A DNA stretch of 50,784 nt from Candidatus Arsenophonus triatominarum (GCF_001640365.1 NZ_LWMI01000053.1:1-50784), one strand, 5' to 3'. Counted from the first letter of the stretch, positions 37,833 through 48,585 are shown. Numbers and translations are program-made. The notes: generated by a model from the sequence alone, not told the origin.

Positions 37833-39231
37833 CTAGGTTTGGCTAAGTAACCCTCGTTTTTTCTCCAGGTTATCTAGTCTTTCTGACAACAATTCCGTTG
37901 CTTGCCAGCCAGCCTGGGCGCTGGTAAAAAGTAGCCTGTCGCCACACAGAATACATTTGTACGGATCGGTGCGCAGAAACCCTTTCATTAGCACGGCAAA
38001 CCCGGGTTTCTCCGGTTTTTTACGCGCCGTCATCTCCAGCGCCTTATACACCTTCGGCAATAATGTGCCTCTTTTACGATTCCACGAGTTTTGCACAGGC
38101 ATGTAAAATTCCAGAAATGGCTTAAAAGCAATGGTTAATTTGCAAGTTACTAAAACGTATAAATTTGTTTAAATTACAATGAGTTGCTTTTAATTTATAA
38201 GATTTTGTCTATTTATATATTATGCTGAATTAAACTTAAAAATAGAGCGTTTTTTTATTGGTGCGAAACTCGTAGATTCGACAAAAAACTGTAGTAACGC
38301 ACCATCTTAAAATGCCTCGCCGGAATATGGCTAATATAACACCTAATCATCTCTTCCTGCGTCAGGGTCTGTTGCCGGTGCTGCCCAGTCCGGTGGTCAT
38401 AGTAATGATGGACAACCGCTCCCCTTCGGTAATGCCGCAGTTTTGACGCAGATATCGGTGGGCGTTTAAGGTAACGACCTAGGTATTTTACGCTATGCCA
38501 CACCCCTTTCGTTTTCTTGGCAAAGTGCACTTTCCAGTAACGTCCCGTACTGCGCCTTTAAGTAACGCTGCCATGCTTGCGGTCACGGATATGCCCCAGA
38601 CTGGGAAGTCGGCCAGGATTTATCAGGTTATAACTGTGACGCAGCAGCCTGATGACAGCGACTCGCCAAATTTCTTCGCGCTCCTTTTTTGAAGAACAGC
38701 TCACGCCATACACCATGTTTACTATCCAAACCACCCCGTGTGACGGAGATATGGATATGCGGATGTTGATTGAGCTGTCTGCCATAAGTGTGCAAGGCAC
38801 AAAAGATACCGATTTCACTACCCTGTTTACGCGCCCACTGCAGCATAGCCCTGGAAGCGGCGCGAAACAGGGCGTTAAGTAGCGGCCAGTTATTGTTGAA
38901 AAAAGGCCAAAGGAGATGGGGATGGTGAAAGTAATATGTTGCCAGTCGCAGTCGGGCAAAAAACCTGCTGCGCTAACCACTGCTCGGTGGATTTAACACC
39001 GCAGGAACTGCAGGCTTTTGATTTACAGCTCTGGCAGAAAAAACGGCTGTGAGAATAATCAGGCGAAGCGCAACAATAGCGTCGGACACCCATGGAACAA
39101 GTGCCGCAGGCAAGCATACGCTCGACAGATAGACGCGCCCACGAACTGACGCTGTCACCGTGTTTTTCGAGGAATTTATTCCAGCCGTCATCGATGGTGA
39201 AAAGCAGTTTAGCAGGACGTGGGATATACAT
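37833..39231 (-). pseudogene. Third-type IS91-family transposase, split by MITE copy F
   Basis: The start at about 39231 reads MYIPRPAKLLFTIDDGWNKF, then the zinc-binding part RRYCCASPDYSHSRFFCQSC and KACSSCGVKS. Several frames follow with ALHTYGRQLNQHPHIHISVT (HUH motif), KYLGRYLKRPPISASKLRHY and HIPARHFKMVRYYSFLSN, and the C-terminal RTDPYKCILCGDRLLFTSAQ. At least three frameshifts plus MITE copy F (38083-38273) inactivate it. Its GC content is visibly higher than that of the common IS91-like element. Confidence 0.8.
38083..38273 (-). mobile_element. MITE copy F with GATTC duplication
   Basis: 191 bp with CACGAGTTTTGCACA and GGTGCGAAACTCGTA ends. GATTC flanks both sides (38078-38082 and 38274-38278). 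It sits inside the IS91-type transposase gene. Confidence 0.87.
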
Positions 39232-39303
39232 CTGAGTAAATTACCCTATGGGTATCTTTTCGCAGAGTATAAAACAGTACTCAGCTCATTAACATTCCCG
39301 AAG

Positions 39304-39340
39304 CAGCGTAGCTGCGCCGCTCATGCGGAGCGTGCTACGT
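39304..39340. repeat. Short GC-rich palindromic repeat (REP-like), copy 2
   Basis: Nearly identical to 15293-15329 (one C/T change). It marks the truncated end of the diverged IS630 element that follows. Confidence 0.5.
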
Positions 39341-40274
39341 TCATGTCCTGCTTTTTCAATGGCTTGTAAAATATCCTCACGTTTATGAAAACTAACATTA
39401 TCCATAAAGAGCACCGATTTTTGTGAAAGAACAGGTATAAGGCGTTGAGTAATCCATGAATAAAACACATTACTATTAATATTTCAGTCAAATAACGCTA
39501 CTGTCAGTAATGTTGTTCCTAGGAGAGCGCCAATGGCGTTGGTTCGTCCTTTAGTTAACCAGTCCTTACAACCATAACAGGGTTAGCCTTTCGGAAAATA
39601 ACCATGATTGCGAGGAAGATCATTAGAGAATCCACTTTCATCAATGAAGACGAGCGGCTTTTCTTATTCTTGATAAGTTTCTATTTTTTGAAAAAAGACT
39701 TTCGTAGATTTTTATCTGCTTTAGGATGGCTGAATGTTTTTTTATAGGTAATAGATAATTTTTAAGGGCTTGCCAAATGGCTTTTTGACAAACACCAAAG
39801 CGAACCGCTCGCTCCTTTTGCTTTTGATAAGCATCTGGATATCGTTCAACATCTTTTTTTAATGGGAATTTATTAATCTTTCTCTTACACGAATTTCGCA
39901 CCAATAAAAAAACGCTCTATTTTTAAGTTTAATTCAGCATAATATATAAATAGACAAAATCTTATAAATTAAAAGCAACTTATTGTAATTTAAACAAATT
40001 TATACGTTTTAGTAACTTGTAAATTAACCATTGCTTTTAAGCCATTTCTGGAATTTTATATGCCTGTGCGAAACTCGTGTCTTACGGAAAACTACCGGGT
40101 TTAGGGTCAATTTGCTTAATCCGGCGTGACACAGTTGCAGAACCTATACAAAAGCACTTAGCGGTTTCTCTAATGCTTAAGCCTTTGTCTTTTTTGATCG
40201 TAAGGACTTTTCGTCGAAAATCTAATGAATAACTCATATTTATTATGTAATCAAAATTAAGTCGTTTTACTATA
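39341..40274 (-). pseudogene. Diverged IS630-family element, truncated and split by MITE copy G
   Basis: ATG 40234-40236 starts MSYSLDFRRKVLTIKKDKGL with the helix-turn-helix SIRETAKCFCIGSATVSRRI. After MITE copy G (39888-40079) the reading continues RKRKINKFPLKKDVERYPDA and RFGVCQKAIWQALKN, then in broken frames the FIDESGFS-like and LFMDNVSFHK-like catalytic segments. The C-terminal Glu region is lost at 39340. The surviving end resembles the 881-bp element for 18 bases (TAATCAAAATTAAGTCG) and then diverges. An ancient relative of the expanding IS630. Confidence 0.75.
39888..40079 (+). mobile_element. MITE copy G with TCTTA duplication
   Basis: 192 bp, ends CACGAATTTCGCACC and TGTGCGAAACTCGTG. 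TCTTA is on both sides (39883-39887 and 40080-40084). Confidence 0.88.
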
Positions 40275-40296
40275 AAATATTAATTGAGAGATAAAA

Positions 40297-41019
40297 ATGA
40301 AAATCAAATTTTTTGGAAATAAATTAATAAATAAACAAATCAAGAATTATTTAGAAGAAGAAATAAAAAAATATGGCGATATTAAATATGCTTATTTAAT
40401 TATGAATAAGACCAATCCAATGAATGTAATAATAATTAACAATCATCCTGATTGGTTTGAATTTTATATAAAAGGAAATTACCAACTTATCGACCCTGTA
40501 ATTATAAATGCGATGGAAAGAGTTGATGATTTCGAGTGGGATGATAAAATCATGATATATTCAGAAATGGCACTACCGAAGATTTTCAAAAAAGCAGAAA
40601 AATATAATATCAAAAAAGGGCATACATTCACACTTCATGATTACAATGCTAATTTAGCGGTTTTGTCTATATTTCATACAAAATCAGATAATAATATTGA
40701 AGATATCATACATAATAATAAAGAAAAATTACAACAATTACTTGTCAAAACACATCAAAAATTTTTATCTCTTTATGAAGAAATAGAAAGAAATAGTAGT
40801 CAATTTAAATCCTCAGTGCTTTCTCATAGAGAAAATGAGATTTTATATTGGGTTAGTATTGGTAGATCATACCAAGATCTTGCCAAGATACTTGGTATTA
40901 AACCTGGCACCATAAAATTTCACATGAGCAATATAGTAAAAAAACTAGGAGTTTATAATGCTAAACATGCTATAAAGTTAGCCACAGAATTAAAAATTAT
41001 TCATATACCTTCTGAATAA
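40297..41019 (+). CDS. LuxR-family quorum-sensing-type regulator without a LuxI partner
   Basis: A 240-aa transcription factor with an N-terminal acyl-homoserine-lactone-binding domain and a C-terminal LuxR helix-turn-helix. The ligand-pocket residues fit the TraR/LuxR pattern at a constant offset: Trp53, Tyr57, Asp66, Pro67 (W..F Y, IDPV), Trp81 in FEWDD and Gly108 in KKGHTF. The C-terminal domain LSHRENEILYWVSIGRSYQD, LAKILGIKPGTIKFHMSNIV and KKLGV carries the conserved helix-turn-helix. GAGAG at about 40286-40290 precedes ATG 40297. No luxI-type synthase is in the window, so it is a LuxR solo that may sense signals of others or a chromosomal synthase. Lysine- and asparagine-rich as expected for a low-GC plasmid. 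Targets unknown. Confidence 0.92.
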   Translation: MKIKFFGNKLINKQIKNYLEEEIKKYGDIKYAYLIMNKTNPMNVIIINNHPDWFEFYIKGNYQLIDPVIINAMERVDDFEWDDKIMIYSEMALPKIFKKAEKYNIKKGHTFTLHDYNANLAVLSIFHTKSDNNIEDIIHNNKEKLQQLLVKTHQKFLSLYEEIERNSSQFKSSVLSHRENEILYWVSIGRSYQDLAKILGIKPGTIKFHMSNIVKKLGVYNAKHAIKLATELKIIHIPSE

Positions 41020-41083
41020 AATGTCAAAGGCCAGTGATCATCAAATTTATATTTATATAATATTTTTCTTCAAAAAAAGTATT

Positions 41084-41215
41084 CACGAGTTTCGCACAAA
41101 ACTAATTTGGGTACGCCAATAAAACACGGATGTGCTCAGTAATAGCATTTTTGATTACATGCCAATTTTGTTGATAAAGGGTTATTTTTTCAGATATACG
41201 ACGTTTATGTTGTTC
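41084..41215 (-). pseudogene. Transposase C-terminal remnant bearing the MITE-type end
   Basis: A minus-strand frame from 41215 to TAG at 41102-41104 encodes RRISEKITLYQQNWHVIKNA and ITEHIRVLLAYPN. Immediately after the stop comes TGCGAAACTCGTG (reverse of 41084-41096), the exact terminal repeat of the 190-bp MITE family. It is therefore probably the tail of the autonomous insertion sequence that drives the MITEs. I cannot name its family. Truncated by an IS91-like end next to GTTC. Confidence 0.55.
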
Positions 41216-41695
41216 ATGTATAAGAAATTAATACCCGAAATGGTTACTCATTAACCTGCGCCATGATGAAATCCTTTTTATTTTCTTCTAAATTTTGCCA
41301 AAATTATGTTGAAGGTTGAGATAATAAGGAACGGAATAGATGGTTAAAAAACGATTAATTATTAATCAATTTTGAACAAAAGGATAGATCTACCCTATCG
41401 TGAGTTTTTATCGCCACCGCAAACAAGCCAGATCATGGTGACGTGCCATAAGTTCTTTACGATTCAATCCAAAATTCATTCCTGCGAAAAGTAATTTTTT
41501 CCCACATAAGAGACAAGCAAGTGGATCGACTTTAAAGACGTGTTGATACATGTTTCGCCAGGTGACTTTTTTAGCGGGTTTTTTATCTTGCTGGGCTAAA
41601 GGATAAACAACCTCCGTTAACATTTTTCGCATCCGTGCTGATGGACTTAAAAAGTCGTAATAGCGGATCATGTGAAACCATTTTTCTGGCACATG
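41216..41695 (-). mobile_element. IS91-like 3' fragment
   Basis: Right terminus at 41216 beside GTTC (GAAC), the 3' tail with a 3-base duplication near 41323, and the last 96 codons of the transposase (41408-41695, HVPEKWFHMIRYYDFLSPSA onward). Cut by an IS3 right end at 41696. Confidence 0.8.
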
Positions 41696-42054
<359 letters not shown>

Positions 42055-42954
42055 TTAGGCTGTTCTGAGATGGAAATTCCAAAGACCGGCACTAAGGAGT
42101 AAAAAGGTATCATCAATAAAGGGTCTACGATTCCGTAAAATTTGGGTCATACAACCGAGGCGCTTGATACCCGCGATGGCGTGTTCAACCGTAATACGGA
42201 TGCCCGAGATTATTTTATTTTCTTGTTTTTGTTCAGGCGATAAAGGTCTTTTTCGAGTTCCTTTTTTTGGGATTTGTGTATTAGGATGCTGTTTATCTAT
42301 ACCTTGAAAACCGGTATCGGCCCAGATGGTTACCTCAGGGGGAATATGGCGAATTATATCGACTTTATCGAGTAAGCGTTTATCGTGACGGCGCCCATTT
42401 TTGATCATGGGGATAAATCCAATTTTCCTCGTTTCGTCAGTCATAATAAGCCCTTTTCGAGTGGTCTGTCTTTTCTTTCCCGAATACATTTTTTTTCGCC
42501 GACGCAGATTCTTAGGCTTTTGGACAGGTCGCTCTGTCCCATCAATAAAGACGTCTTTAACTCCAGGAAAGGCGCGAAAAAATTCCTCAGCAGAGCGAAT
42601 TTGACGAGCGGGCAAAACACATTCTCGCCCCAAGGTCATCTCTAAAACCGGCAATAATATTTTTACCCAGCGACATACCCGTGTTCTATCTAAACCAAAA
42701 AGAAGTCCTTGCAAATCATAGGTCGGATAACATTTTAAATACAATAAAATAAAAAGCAGTTTATCTAATGGGGTTGGGATAAATCCTTTCTGCCCTGCAC
42801 CCATCTGCCGCTCGTGATCTTTTCGATTCTTTTTCCGATAAATCAAATAACAAGCTGAAAATTCAGCGGCTAAATTTTTCAATTCTTCGACTGATAATCC
42901 AATGATTGCTTTACATAAACGATTATCTCGTAACAACCGCTCTTTGTTGATCAT
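42055..42954 (-). CDS. IS5-family transposase (DDE superfamily 4 type), intact
   Basis: 299 aa. The N-terminal helix-turn-helix region (GFIPTPLDKLLFILLYLKCY, LDRTRVCRWVKIL) is followed by a DDE core: DVFIDGTERPVQKPKN with the first Asp, TIWADTGFQGI with the second, and RITVEHAIAGIKRLGCMTQI with the Glu. The combination is typical of the ISL2/IS1031-type branches of IS5. The start is ATG 42952-42954. The element would span roughly 42002-42978, but its inverted repeats could not be fixed because IS3 and IS630 sequences adjoin both sides. Single copy here and apparently functional. Confidence 0.85.
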   Translation of the reverse strand: MINKERLLRDNRLCKAIIGLSVEELKNLAAEFSACYLIYRKKNRKDHERQMGAGQKGFIPTPLDKLLFILLYLKCYPTYDLQGLLFGLDRTRVCRWVKILLPVLEMTLGRECVLPARQIRSAEEFFRAFPGVKDVFIDGTERPVQKPKNLRRRKKMYSGKKRQTTRKGLIMTDETRKIGFIPMIKNGRRHDKRLLDKVDIIRHIPPEVTIWADTGFQGIDKQHPNTQIPKKGTRKRPLSPEQKQENKIISGIRITVEHAIAGIKRLGCMTQILRNRRPFIDDTFLLLSAGLWNFHLRTA

Positions 42955-42978
42955 TTCAAACCGTTATTTTCTAAGTTA

Positions 42979-43859
42979 TAGCTAGGCGACTTAATTTTGA
43001 TTACAAGGTGTGTTATGAGTTATACAATTGATTTTCGACGTAAAGTAATATCTGTAAGGAAAGCCGAAGGTTTAACAATTCGAGAAACTGCGAAACAATT
43101 CCGTATTGGAAAAGCGTCTTTAGTACGTTGGCTTAAACGACCAGAGCCAAAAAATTCAACGCCACGTAAGAGGAAGCTCGATAAAAATGCTTTAGCAAAA
43201 GATGTGGAACAGTATCCAGATGCTTACCAAAAGGAACGGGCAGAGCGATTCGGTGTTTGTAAAAAGACTATTTGGCAATCCCTTAAAAAGCTGGGATTAA
43301 CCTATAAAAAAAACTCTATTCCATCCAAAAACCAACGAAAGCGACAGGCTGGCACATCAGCAAAAAAGACAACAGTATGAAAAAAAAGATAAATCTGTTG
43401 TTTTTATTGATGAAAGTGGTTTTTCACATGACACTCCACGAACTCACGGCTATTCCCCAAAAGGTCACCGTTGTTTTGGCCTGAAAAACTGGGGTGCTAA
43501 GGGAAGAACAAATGTTATTGGCGCTTTATTGGGAACAACCCTTTTTGCTATCGGATTATTTGATTGCAATATTAATCGTGATGTTTTTTATGTTTGGATC
43601 ACAAAAATATTGCTCCCAGAACTTCCTGAAAATTCTGTTATTTTTATGGACAACGCTAGCTTTCACAAAGGTAAGAATATTGAACAGGCAATTATAAACG
43701 CAGGACACCAGATAGAATATTTGCCTGTGTATTCACCAGATTTAAATCCTATAGAACATAAATGGTCTCAAGCTAAACGTAAAAAGATGGAAACAGGATG
43801 CACTATCGATGACCTGTTTTTAATACATATGCTGTAATCAAAATTAAGTCGCCTAGCTA
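42979..43859 (+). mobile_element. IS630-family element, copy 12 (complete)
   Basis: 881 bp. Transposase from ATG 43015 to TAA 43837 in two frames. Flanked by TA on both sides (CTAAGT-TA and TA-AACCTC), next to the IS5-like element. Confidence 0.92.
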
Positions 43860-43923
43860 TAAACCTCTTTTTATTGTCTATAGCGTGACAAAAAATGCAA
43901 GTCTCTATTCAGCAACTATTTTT

Positions 43924-44468
43924 CTATTCCATCCAAAAACCAACGAAAGCGACAGGCTGGCACATCAGCAAAAAAGACAACAGTATGAAAAAAAAGATAA
44001 ATCTGTTGTTTTTATTGATGAAAGTGGTTTTTCACATGACACTCCACGAACTCACGGCTATTCCCCAAAAGGTCACCGTTGTTTTGGCCTGAAAAACTGG
44101 GGGCGCTAAGGGAAGAACAAATGTTATTGGCGCTTTATTGGGAACAACCCTTTTTGCTATCGGATTATTTGATTGCAATATTAATCGTGATGTTTTTTAT
44201 GTTTGGATCACAAAAATATTGCTCCCAGAACTTCCTGAAAATTCTGTTATTTTTATGGACAACGCTAGCTTTCACAAAGGTAAGAATATTGAACAGGCAA
44301 TTATAAACGCAGGACACCAGATATAATATTTGCCTGTGTATTCACCAGATTTAAATCCTATAGAACATAAATGGTCTCAAGCTAAACGTAAAAAGATGGA
44401 AACAGGATGCACTATCGATGACCTGTTTTTAATACATATGCTGTAATCAAAATTAAGTCGCCTAGCTA
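43924..44468 (+). mobile_element. IS630-family element, copy 13 (3' two thirds, dead)
   Basis: Starts at CTATTCCATCC in the transposase and runs to the right inverted repeat. It contains a five-G run near 44100 (frameshift) and a TAA in place of GAA near 44325, so it is inactive independent of the missing 5' part. It is in direct repeat with copy 12, only 64 bases away. Confidence 0.9.
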
Positions 44469-45033
44469 TAACCATCGTGGCGATAGTCCTTGCACCAGCA
44501 GAGCCGCCACTAACGTTCCACGCTTCGCTGACTAGGCTACGTTTTATCGTCCGCTCAATATCTGGCTCCTTAGGCCGACACCAATAGCGATAACTGCTTC
44601 GGTGAACATTAAAAATACGACACAAAGTTTTCACCGGATAAAGCACTCTTAGCTTTTCAACTACCGAAAATTTTTCAGTGAGTCGGACATTAAGAGCGCA
44701 GTAGCCTTTTTTAAGATGTCATTCTCCATTTCCAGCAGGTGGATTTTTTTCTTCATTTCTCTGAACTCAATTTGTTCAGGTGTTAATGGCAGACCAGGCG
44801 ATGTTTTCCCTTGACGTTCTAAACGAAGGGCTCTTACCCACCGGCTAATCGCTGAAAGACTGACGTTCATGCCTTTCGCGGCTTCCTGGTAGGTGTAATT
44901 TTGGTCAAGGACTAATTTGGCGGTTTCACATTTAAATTCAGCAGTAATTATTTTACTCATTTCGGCACCTATAAAAATTATGAGGTAAGCATATCACCTC
45001 AACTTAGGTGGCCAAATTTAGTATGCCACTACA
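44469..45033 (-). mobile_element. IS3 left-end fragment with complete orfA
   Basis: Left inverted repeat ending ...CCACTACA at 45033, complete orfA (44661-44960, 99 aa) with the A-AAA-AAG shift site, and about 55 codons of orfB, cut by IS630 copy 13. It replaces whatever lay upstream of the PTS-nanE operon. Confidence 0.85.
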
Positions 45034-45080
45034 GACAATCCCTGGCGCAAGTGCAACAAAATATTCTCATTTTCCTTCAT
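45034..45080 (-). pseudogene. Possible start of a divergent RpiR-type regulator, cut by IS3
   Basis: ATG 45078-45080 on the minus strand reads MKENENILLHLRQGL before the IS3 junction. The LLxxLRQ start resembles RpiR-family regulators, which commonly lie divergent from amino-sugar PTS operons. Fifteen codons are too few for certainty. Confidence 0.3.
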
Positions 45081-45160
45081 CGGCTCTTCCGGTGTTCTTT
45101 TTAAGCATGACACATAGTGTGCGTAAAGCCTCTCCTTTGTGCCAGCAACTTCTAAAATTG

Positions 45161-45176
45161 AGTGAGCATGATCACA
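45161..45176 (+). promoter_or_regulatory. Candidate CRP-cAMP site upstream of the PTS gene
   Basis: AGTGA-GCATGA-TCACA matches the CRP consensus TGTGA-N6-TCACA in 9 of 10 conserved positions, 80 bases before the start codon. Confidence 0.5.
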
Positions 45177-45178
45177 GT

Positions 45179-45232
45179 TGTGGTGATTATTTTTATTATC
45201 ACGATCGCAATGTGGTAATTATTTTTATCTCA
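45179..45232 (+). promoter_or_regulatory. Tandem operator-like repeats before the PTS gene
   Basis: TGTGGTGATTATTTTTAT at 45179 and TGTGGTAATTATTTTTAT at 45211 are direct repeats 32 bases apart, close to three helical turns. The first is also part of a palindrome, GTGATTATTTTTATTATCAC (45183-45202). They are suitable binding sites for a sugar-responsive repressor. Confidence 0.5.
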
Positions 45233-45255
45233 ACAGATTTTAGAGGAAAAATTTA

Positions 45256-46812
45256 ATGTCACTTTTCAGTGGAACCTCTTCAGAGGGCTGGTTTGAAAAG
45301 GCGCAACGATTCGGCAAATCATTTATGCTGCCGATTTCGGTCCTGCCAGCAGCGGGTCTCTTGCTGGGTATTGGCGGTGCACTCTCTAACCCTAACACCA
45401 TTCAGGCTTATCCGTTCCTGGATGTCGCTTGGTTGCAGGGCATATTTACCATCATGGCCAGTGCTGGTTCGGTGGCATTTGCGAATCTTGCCGTCCTCTT
45501 TGCCGTTGGTGTGGCTGTCGGCCTGGCAAAAGGCGACAAAGGTACCGCGGGTCTGGCTTCACTCCTCGCCTATCTGGTGATGAACGCCACCATAAATGCG
45601 CTGTTGAAGCTGACCGGAGCACTGGTTGCAACAAATCTGAGTTCCGTTGGTCAGGGTATGGCGTTGGGGATCCAGACTCTCGAAACGGGGGTATTCGGTG
45701 GGGTTGTTGTCGGTCTTGTCACGTCACTGCTCCATAATCGCTATAACAAAATTGCGCTCCCTCAGTCCCTGGGTTTTTTTGGCGGGTCTCGATTTGTCCC
45801 TATCATTAGCTCACTGGTAGCAATGCTGATTGGCGCAGCCATGACAGTCTTGTGGCCACATTTTCAGAAGCTGATTTTTGGTCTCGGTGGACTGGTAGAC
45901 GCCACGGGTTATCTTGGCACCTTCCTGTACGGTTTTATCCTGCGCATGCTGGGTCCGTTTGGCTTACATCATATTTTTTATCTCCCTTTCTGGACAACCG
46001 CGCTTGGTGGCAGCGAGCTTGTCAACGGCCAGCTGATTGAAGGCACACAGCGTATTTTCTTTGCTCAGCTCGCCGACCCTACCGTACAGCAGTTCTACGT
46101 CGGGACATCGCGCTTTATGTCCGGACGCTTTATTACCATGATGTTTGGTCTGGTCGGCGCCTGCCTGGCGATGTATCACACCGCAAAGCCTGAGAATCGC
46201 AAGCGCGTTGCCGGTCTGCTACTTTCCGCAGCGTTAACTTCATTCCTTACAGGTATCACAGAGCCCATTGAGTTTTCATTCCTGTTTATTGCCCCCGCGC
46301 TGTATGTGATTCATGCCCTCTTTGATGGTCTGGCCTTCATGATTGCCCACATACTGCACATCACTATCGGACAGACGTTCTCGGGTGGCCTGATTGATTT
46401 CATGTTGTTTGGCGTGCTGCAGGGAGAAGCGAAAACTCACTGGCTGTATGTACCGATGATAGGTATTCCGTGGTTCTTCCTCTACTACTTCACCTTCAGG
46501 GTGCTGATTAAACGTTTTAATTTTAAAACGCCGGGGCGTGAGGATGAAACGGTTGAAGGTGCAATGGTGGAAGCTGGAGAACGCCCGCAGCTGATCATTA
46601 CAGCATTGGGCGGAAAGGAAAATATTGTCGAGCTGGACTGCTGTGCTACACGTTTGCGCATTACGCTTTCTGACGGTACTAAACTGGACGAAAACGGGCT
46701 GAAAGCAACCGGTGCACGCGCGGTTGTAATACGCGGGAATGGCGTTCAGGTGATCTACGGTCCCCACGTTACCATTATTAAAAACGAAGTTGAGGAATTA
46801 CTTGCACTATGA
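45256..46812 (+). CDS. PTS permease, glucose/N-acetylglucosamine superfamily, domains IIC-IIB
   Basis: 518 aa. The N-terminal IIC domain (about residues 10-410) forms the sugar channel, with many hydrophobic segments and the conserved [15 protein letters not shown]. The C-terminal IIB domain carries the phosphorylation site in DCCATRLR, with Cys463 as the likely phosphocysteine. There is no IIA domain, so phosphate would have to come from a separate IIA (IIA-Glc type). It would import and phosphorylate an amino sugar. Coupling to nanE points to N-acetylmannosamine (giving ManNAc-6-P). AGAGGA precedes ATG 45256. GC content and codon use are clearly higher than in the other cargo genes, suggesting a separate or more recent origin. 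Intact. Confidence 0.9.
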   Translation: MSLFSGTSSEGWFEKAQRFGKSFMLPISVLPAAGLLLGIGGALSNPNTIQAYPFLDVAWLQGIFTIMASAGSVAFANLAVLFAVGVAVGLAKGDKGTAGLASLLAYLVMNATINALLKLTGALVATNLSSVGQGMALGIQTLETGVFGGVVVGLVTSLLHNRYNKIALPQSLGFFGGSRFVPIISSLVAMLIGAAMTVLWPHFQKLIFGLGGLVDATGYLGTFLYGFILRMLGPFGLHHIFYLPFWTTALGGSELVNGQLIEGTQRIFFAQLADPTVQQFYVGTSRFMSGRFITMMFGLVGACLAMYHTAKPENRKRVAGLLLSAALTSFLTGITEPIEFSFLFIAPALYVIHALFDGLAFMIAHILHITIGQTFSGGLIDFMLFGVLQGEAKTHWLYVPMIGIPWFFLYYFTFRVLIKRFNFKTPGREDETVEGAMVEAGERPQLIITALGGKENIVELDCCATRLRITLSDGTKLDENGLKATGARAVVIRGNGVQVIYGPHVTIIKNEVEELLAL

Positions 46813-47507
46813 AACAACCCACGCTGCTTCAGATTAAAGGAAAACTGATCGTTTCTTGTCAGGCTCTGGAAGGCGAGCCTCTCCATAGCCCATATATCAT
46901 GTCGCGCATGGCCGTCGCCGCGTTGGAGGGAGGGGCTGCAGGGATCAGGGCGAACAGTCTTCTGGATATCCGAAAAATTATGGAAACTGTCGACCTGCCA
47001 GTGATTGCTATCCTTAAACGTGACTATCCTGGAAGTGACGTGTATATCACAGCAACACTTCAGGAGGTCGATGAGCTGATGGAAGCCTGCCCGCCGATGA
47101 TCGCCATGGATGCAACCCACCATACCCGCCCGGGGAAACTGCAACTACCGGAATTGATTGCGGCTATTCGTGCACGTTACCCTGAGCTGTTGCTGATGGC
47201 TGATATTGCCACCGTCGAGGAGGCTCATCAGGCGGAGATACTGGGGTTTGATTGTATCGGCACAACGCTTCATGGTTATACAGAAGAGACAAAAGGTATG
47301 AAGCTGGCTGATGAGAATTTCAGATTTCTGAAGGAAGTCATCAGCGTTGTTAAAGTTCCTGTGATTGCCGAAGGTAATGTCTCTACACCAGAAATGGCCG
47401 CACATTGCCTTGAGTTGGGCGCACATGCGGTGGTGGTCGGAGGGGCAATTACTCGTCCACAGCAAATCACACGTTGCTTCGTTAACGCTATGAATGCAGC
47501 AGAGTGA
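46809..47507 (+). CDS. nanE: N-acetylmannosamine-6-phosphate 2-epimerase
   Basis: A 232-aa TIM-barrel enzyme converting ManNAc-6-phosphate to GlcNAc-6-phosphate, which then enters NagA/NagB metabolism. Family blocks are all present: [42 protein letters not shown] with the conserved Lys, [38 protein letters not shown], and [13 protein letters not shown] with the conserved Glu. Its ATG overlaps the stop of the PTS gene (ATGA at 46809-46812), so the two form one operon: uptake as 6-phosphate, then epimerisation. Kinase NanK is not needed with a PTS. High-GC like its partner. Confidence 0.95.
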   Translation: MKQPTLLQIKGKLIVSCQALEGEPLHSPYIMSRMAVAALEGGAAGIRANSLLDIRKIMETVDLPVIAILKRDYPGSDVYITATLQEVDELMEACPPMIAMDATHHTRPGKLQLPELIAAIRARYPELLLMADIATVEEAHQAEILGFDCIGTTLHGYTEETKGMKLADENFRFLKEVISVVKVPVIAEGNVSTPEMAAHCLELGAHAVVVGGAITRPQQITRCFVNAMNAAE

Positions 47508-47525
47508 CATTTCGGGTTATTGTTG

Positions 47526-47551
47526 GCCGGGCTGACAAACTGTCTCCCGGC
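47526..47551. terminator. Hairpin downstream of nanE
   Basis: GCCGGG / CCCGGC with a 14-base loop, 19 bases after the nanE stop. No T-run. Confidence 0.3.
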
Positions 47552-47644
47552 ATCACCAGAACGCTATCTTTTCAAACGGGCGCAGCACCATCGAGAATTG
47601 ATTGCCCTCTCATGTATTCTACGCAGCAACCACTGCAATTTACG

Positions 47645-47809
47645 TTACTTCAGCTTTAGTCCGGAAACCAGCACATCCAGGTCAATAATATCATTGTTGC
47701 TCTGGAAGGTGTAATGCCCGTTCAGCAAAATATGCTGCCAGGCCACAGGTGATATCAGGGCCAGAGCCTCAATGCCCCTGTCGTTACCTTCTGCTTCCAG
47801 TCGTTCCAG
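47645..47809 (-). pseudogene. Tn3-family transposase C-terminal fragment (redundant copy, frame open)
   Basis: Same locus as 191-353. Here four C near 47774 keep the frame RLEAEGNDRGIEALALISPV open up to the MITE, so the longer C-run is probably the true reading. Confidence 0.55.
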
Positions 47810-47810
47810 T

Positions 47811-48001
47811 CACGAGTTTCGCACCAATAAAAAACGCTCTATTTTTAAGTTTAATTCAGCATAATATATAAATAGACAAAATCTTATAAATTAAAATCAA
47901 CTTATTGTAATTTAAACAAATTTATACGTTTTAGTAACTTGCAAATTAACCATTGCTTTTAAGCCATTTCTGGAATTTTATATGCCTGTGCGAAACTCGT
48001 G
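47811..48001 (+). mobile_element. MITE copy A (redundant copy)
   Basis: Same locus as 356-546, identical sequence. Confidence 0.85.
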
Positions 48002-48585
48002 TCGTGATTACATGAAGTTTGAAACCAAAGAACCAACCTGTTGAGGTTTTTCCTCGTTCAGCTATCCCATCGAAGACTTTATGCCGGCGAATCCGTAAGT
48101 TATCACACACAGCTATCGGAGTAGAATCGGCAACCGACAGACCCGTGCACTTTCCCTTAATTGACTCAAACAGTGCCGTTGAAAGCTAAGGCACTGCGCG
48201 GAAGTAACCCTACGCAGCGTGAATATGATGGCAAGTTAGGAAATTCCTTCCTGGGATATAAACGGACATGATAGAGGTAAAATACCTTGAATTGGCTGAA
48301 TCGGAGTTGATGAAACAAAACAACCGGTGTCATCATTTCAGCCAATGAAAGTTGAATAGACCGTCTACGACGCTTACTGCCGTTATTCAGCAAAATTTCA
48401 TGCATTTTGGGCTCGAAGTCTTTACAAAAATCATCCATCAGGCAATAAAGTTCGGTAAGATTTTCCATGATTGTTTAACAATGCTCTACTCTTTAACCAG
48501 ATTGTTAGAGTATTTTAACGAAATATGCGCATTCAACTATTTGAATATCAAGACTTTCACTTTATTTCTTATCCCGAACTCAGGT
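48002..48585 (-). pseudogene. IS982-family transposase fragment (redundant copy)
   Basis: Same locus as 547-1130. Confidence 0.8.

Noticed and set aside
45008..45256. An 82-codon plus-strand gene ahead of the PTS gene
   Set aside because: It crosses the IS3 junction and the operator/CRP region and shows no conserved pattern. More likely a chance frame.
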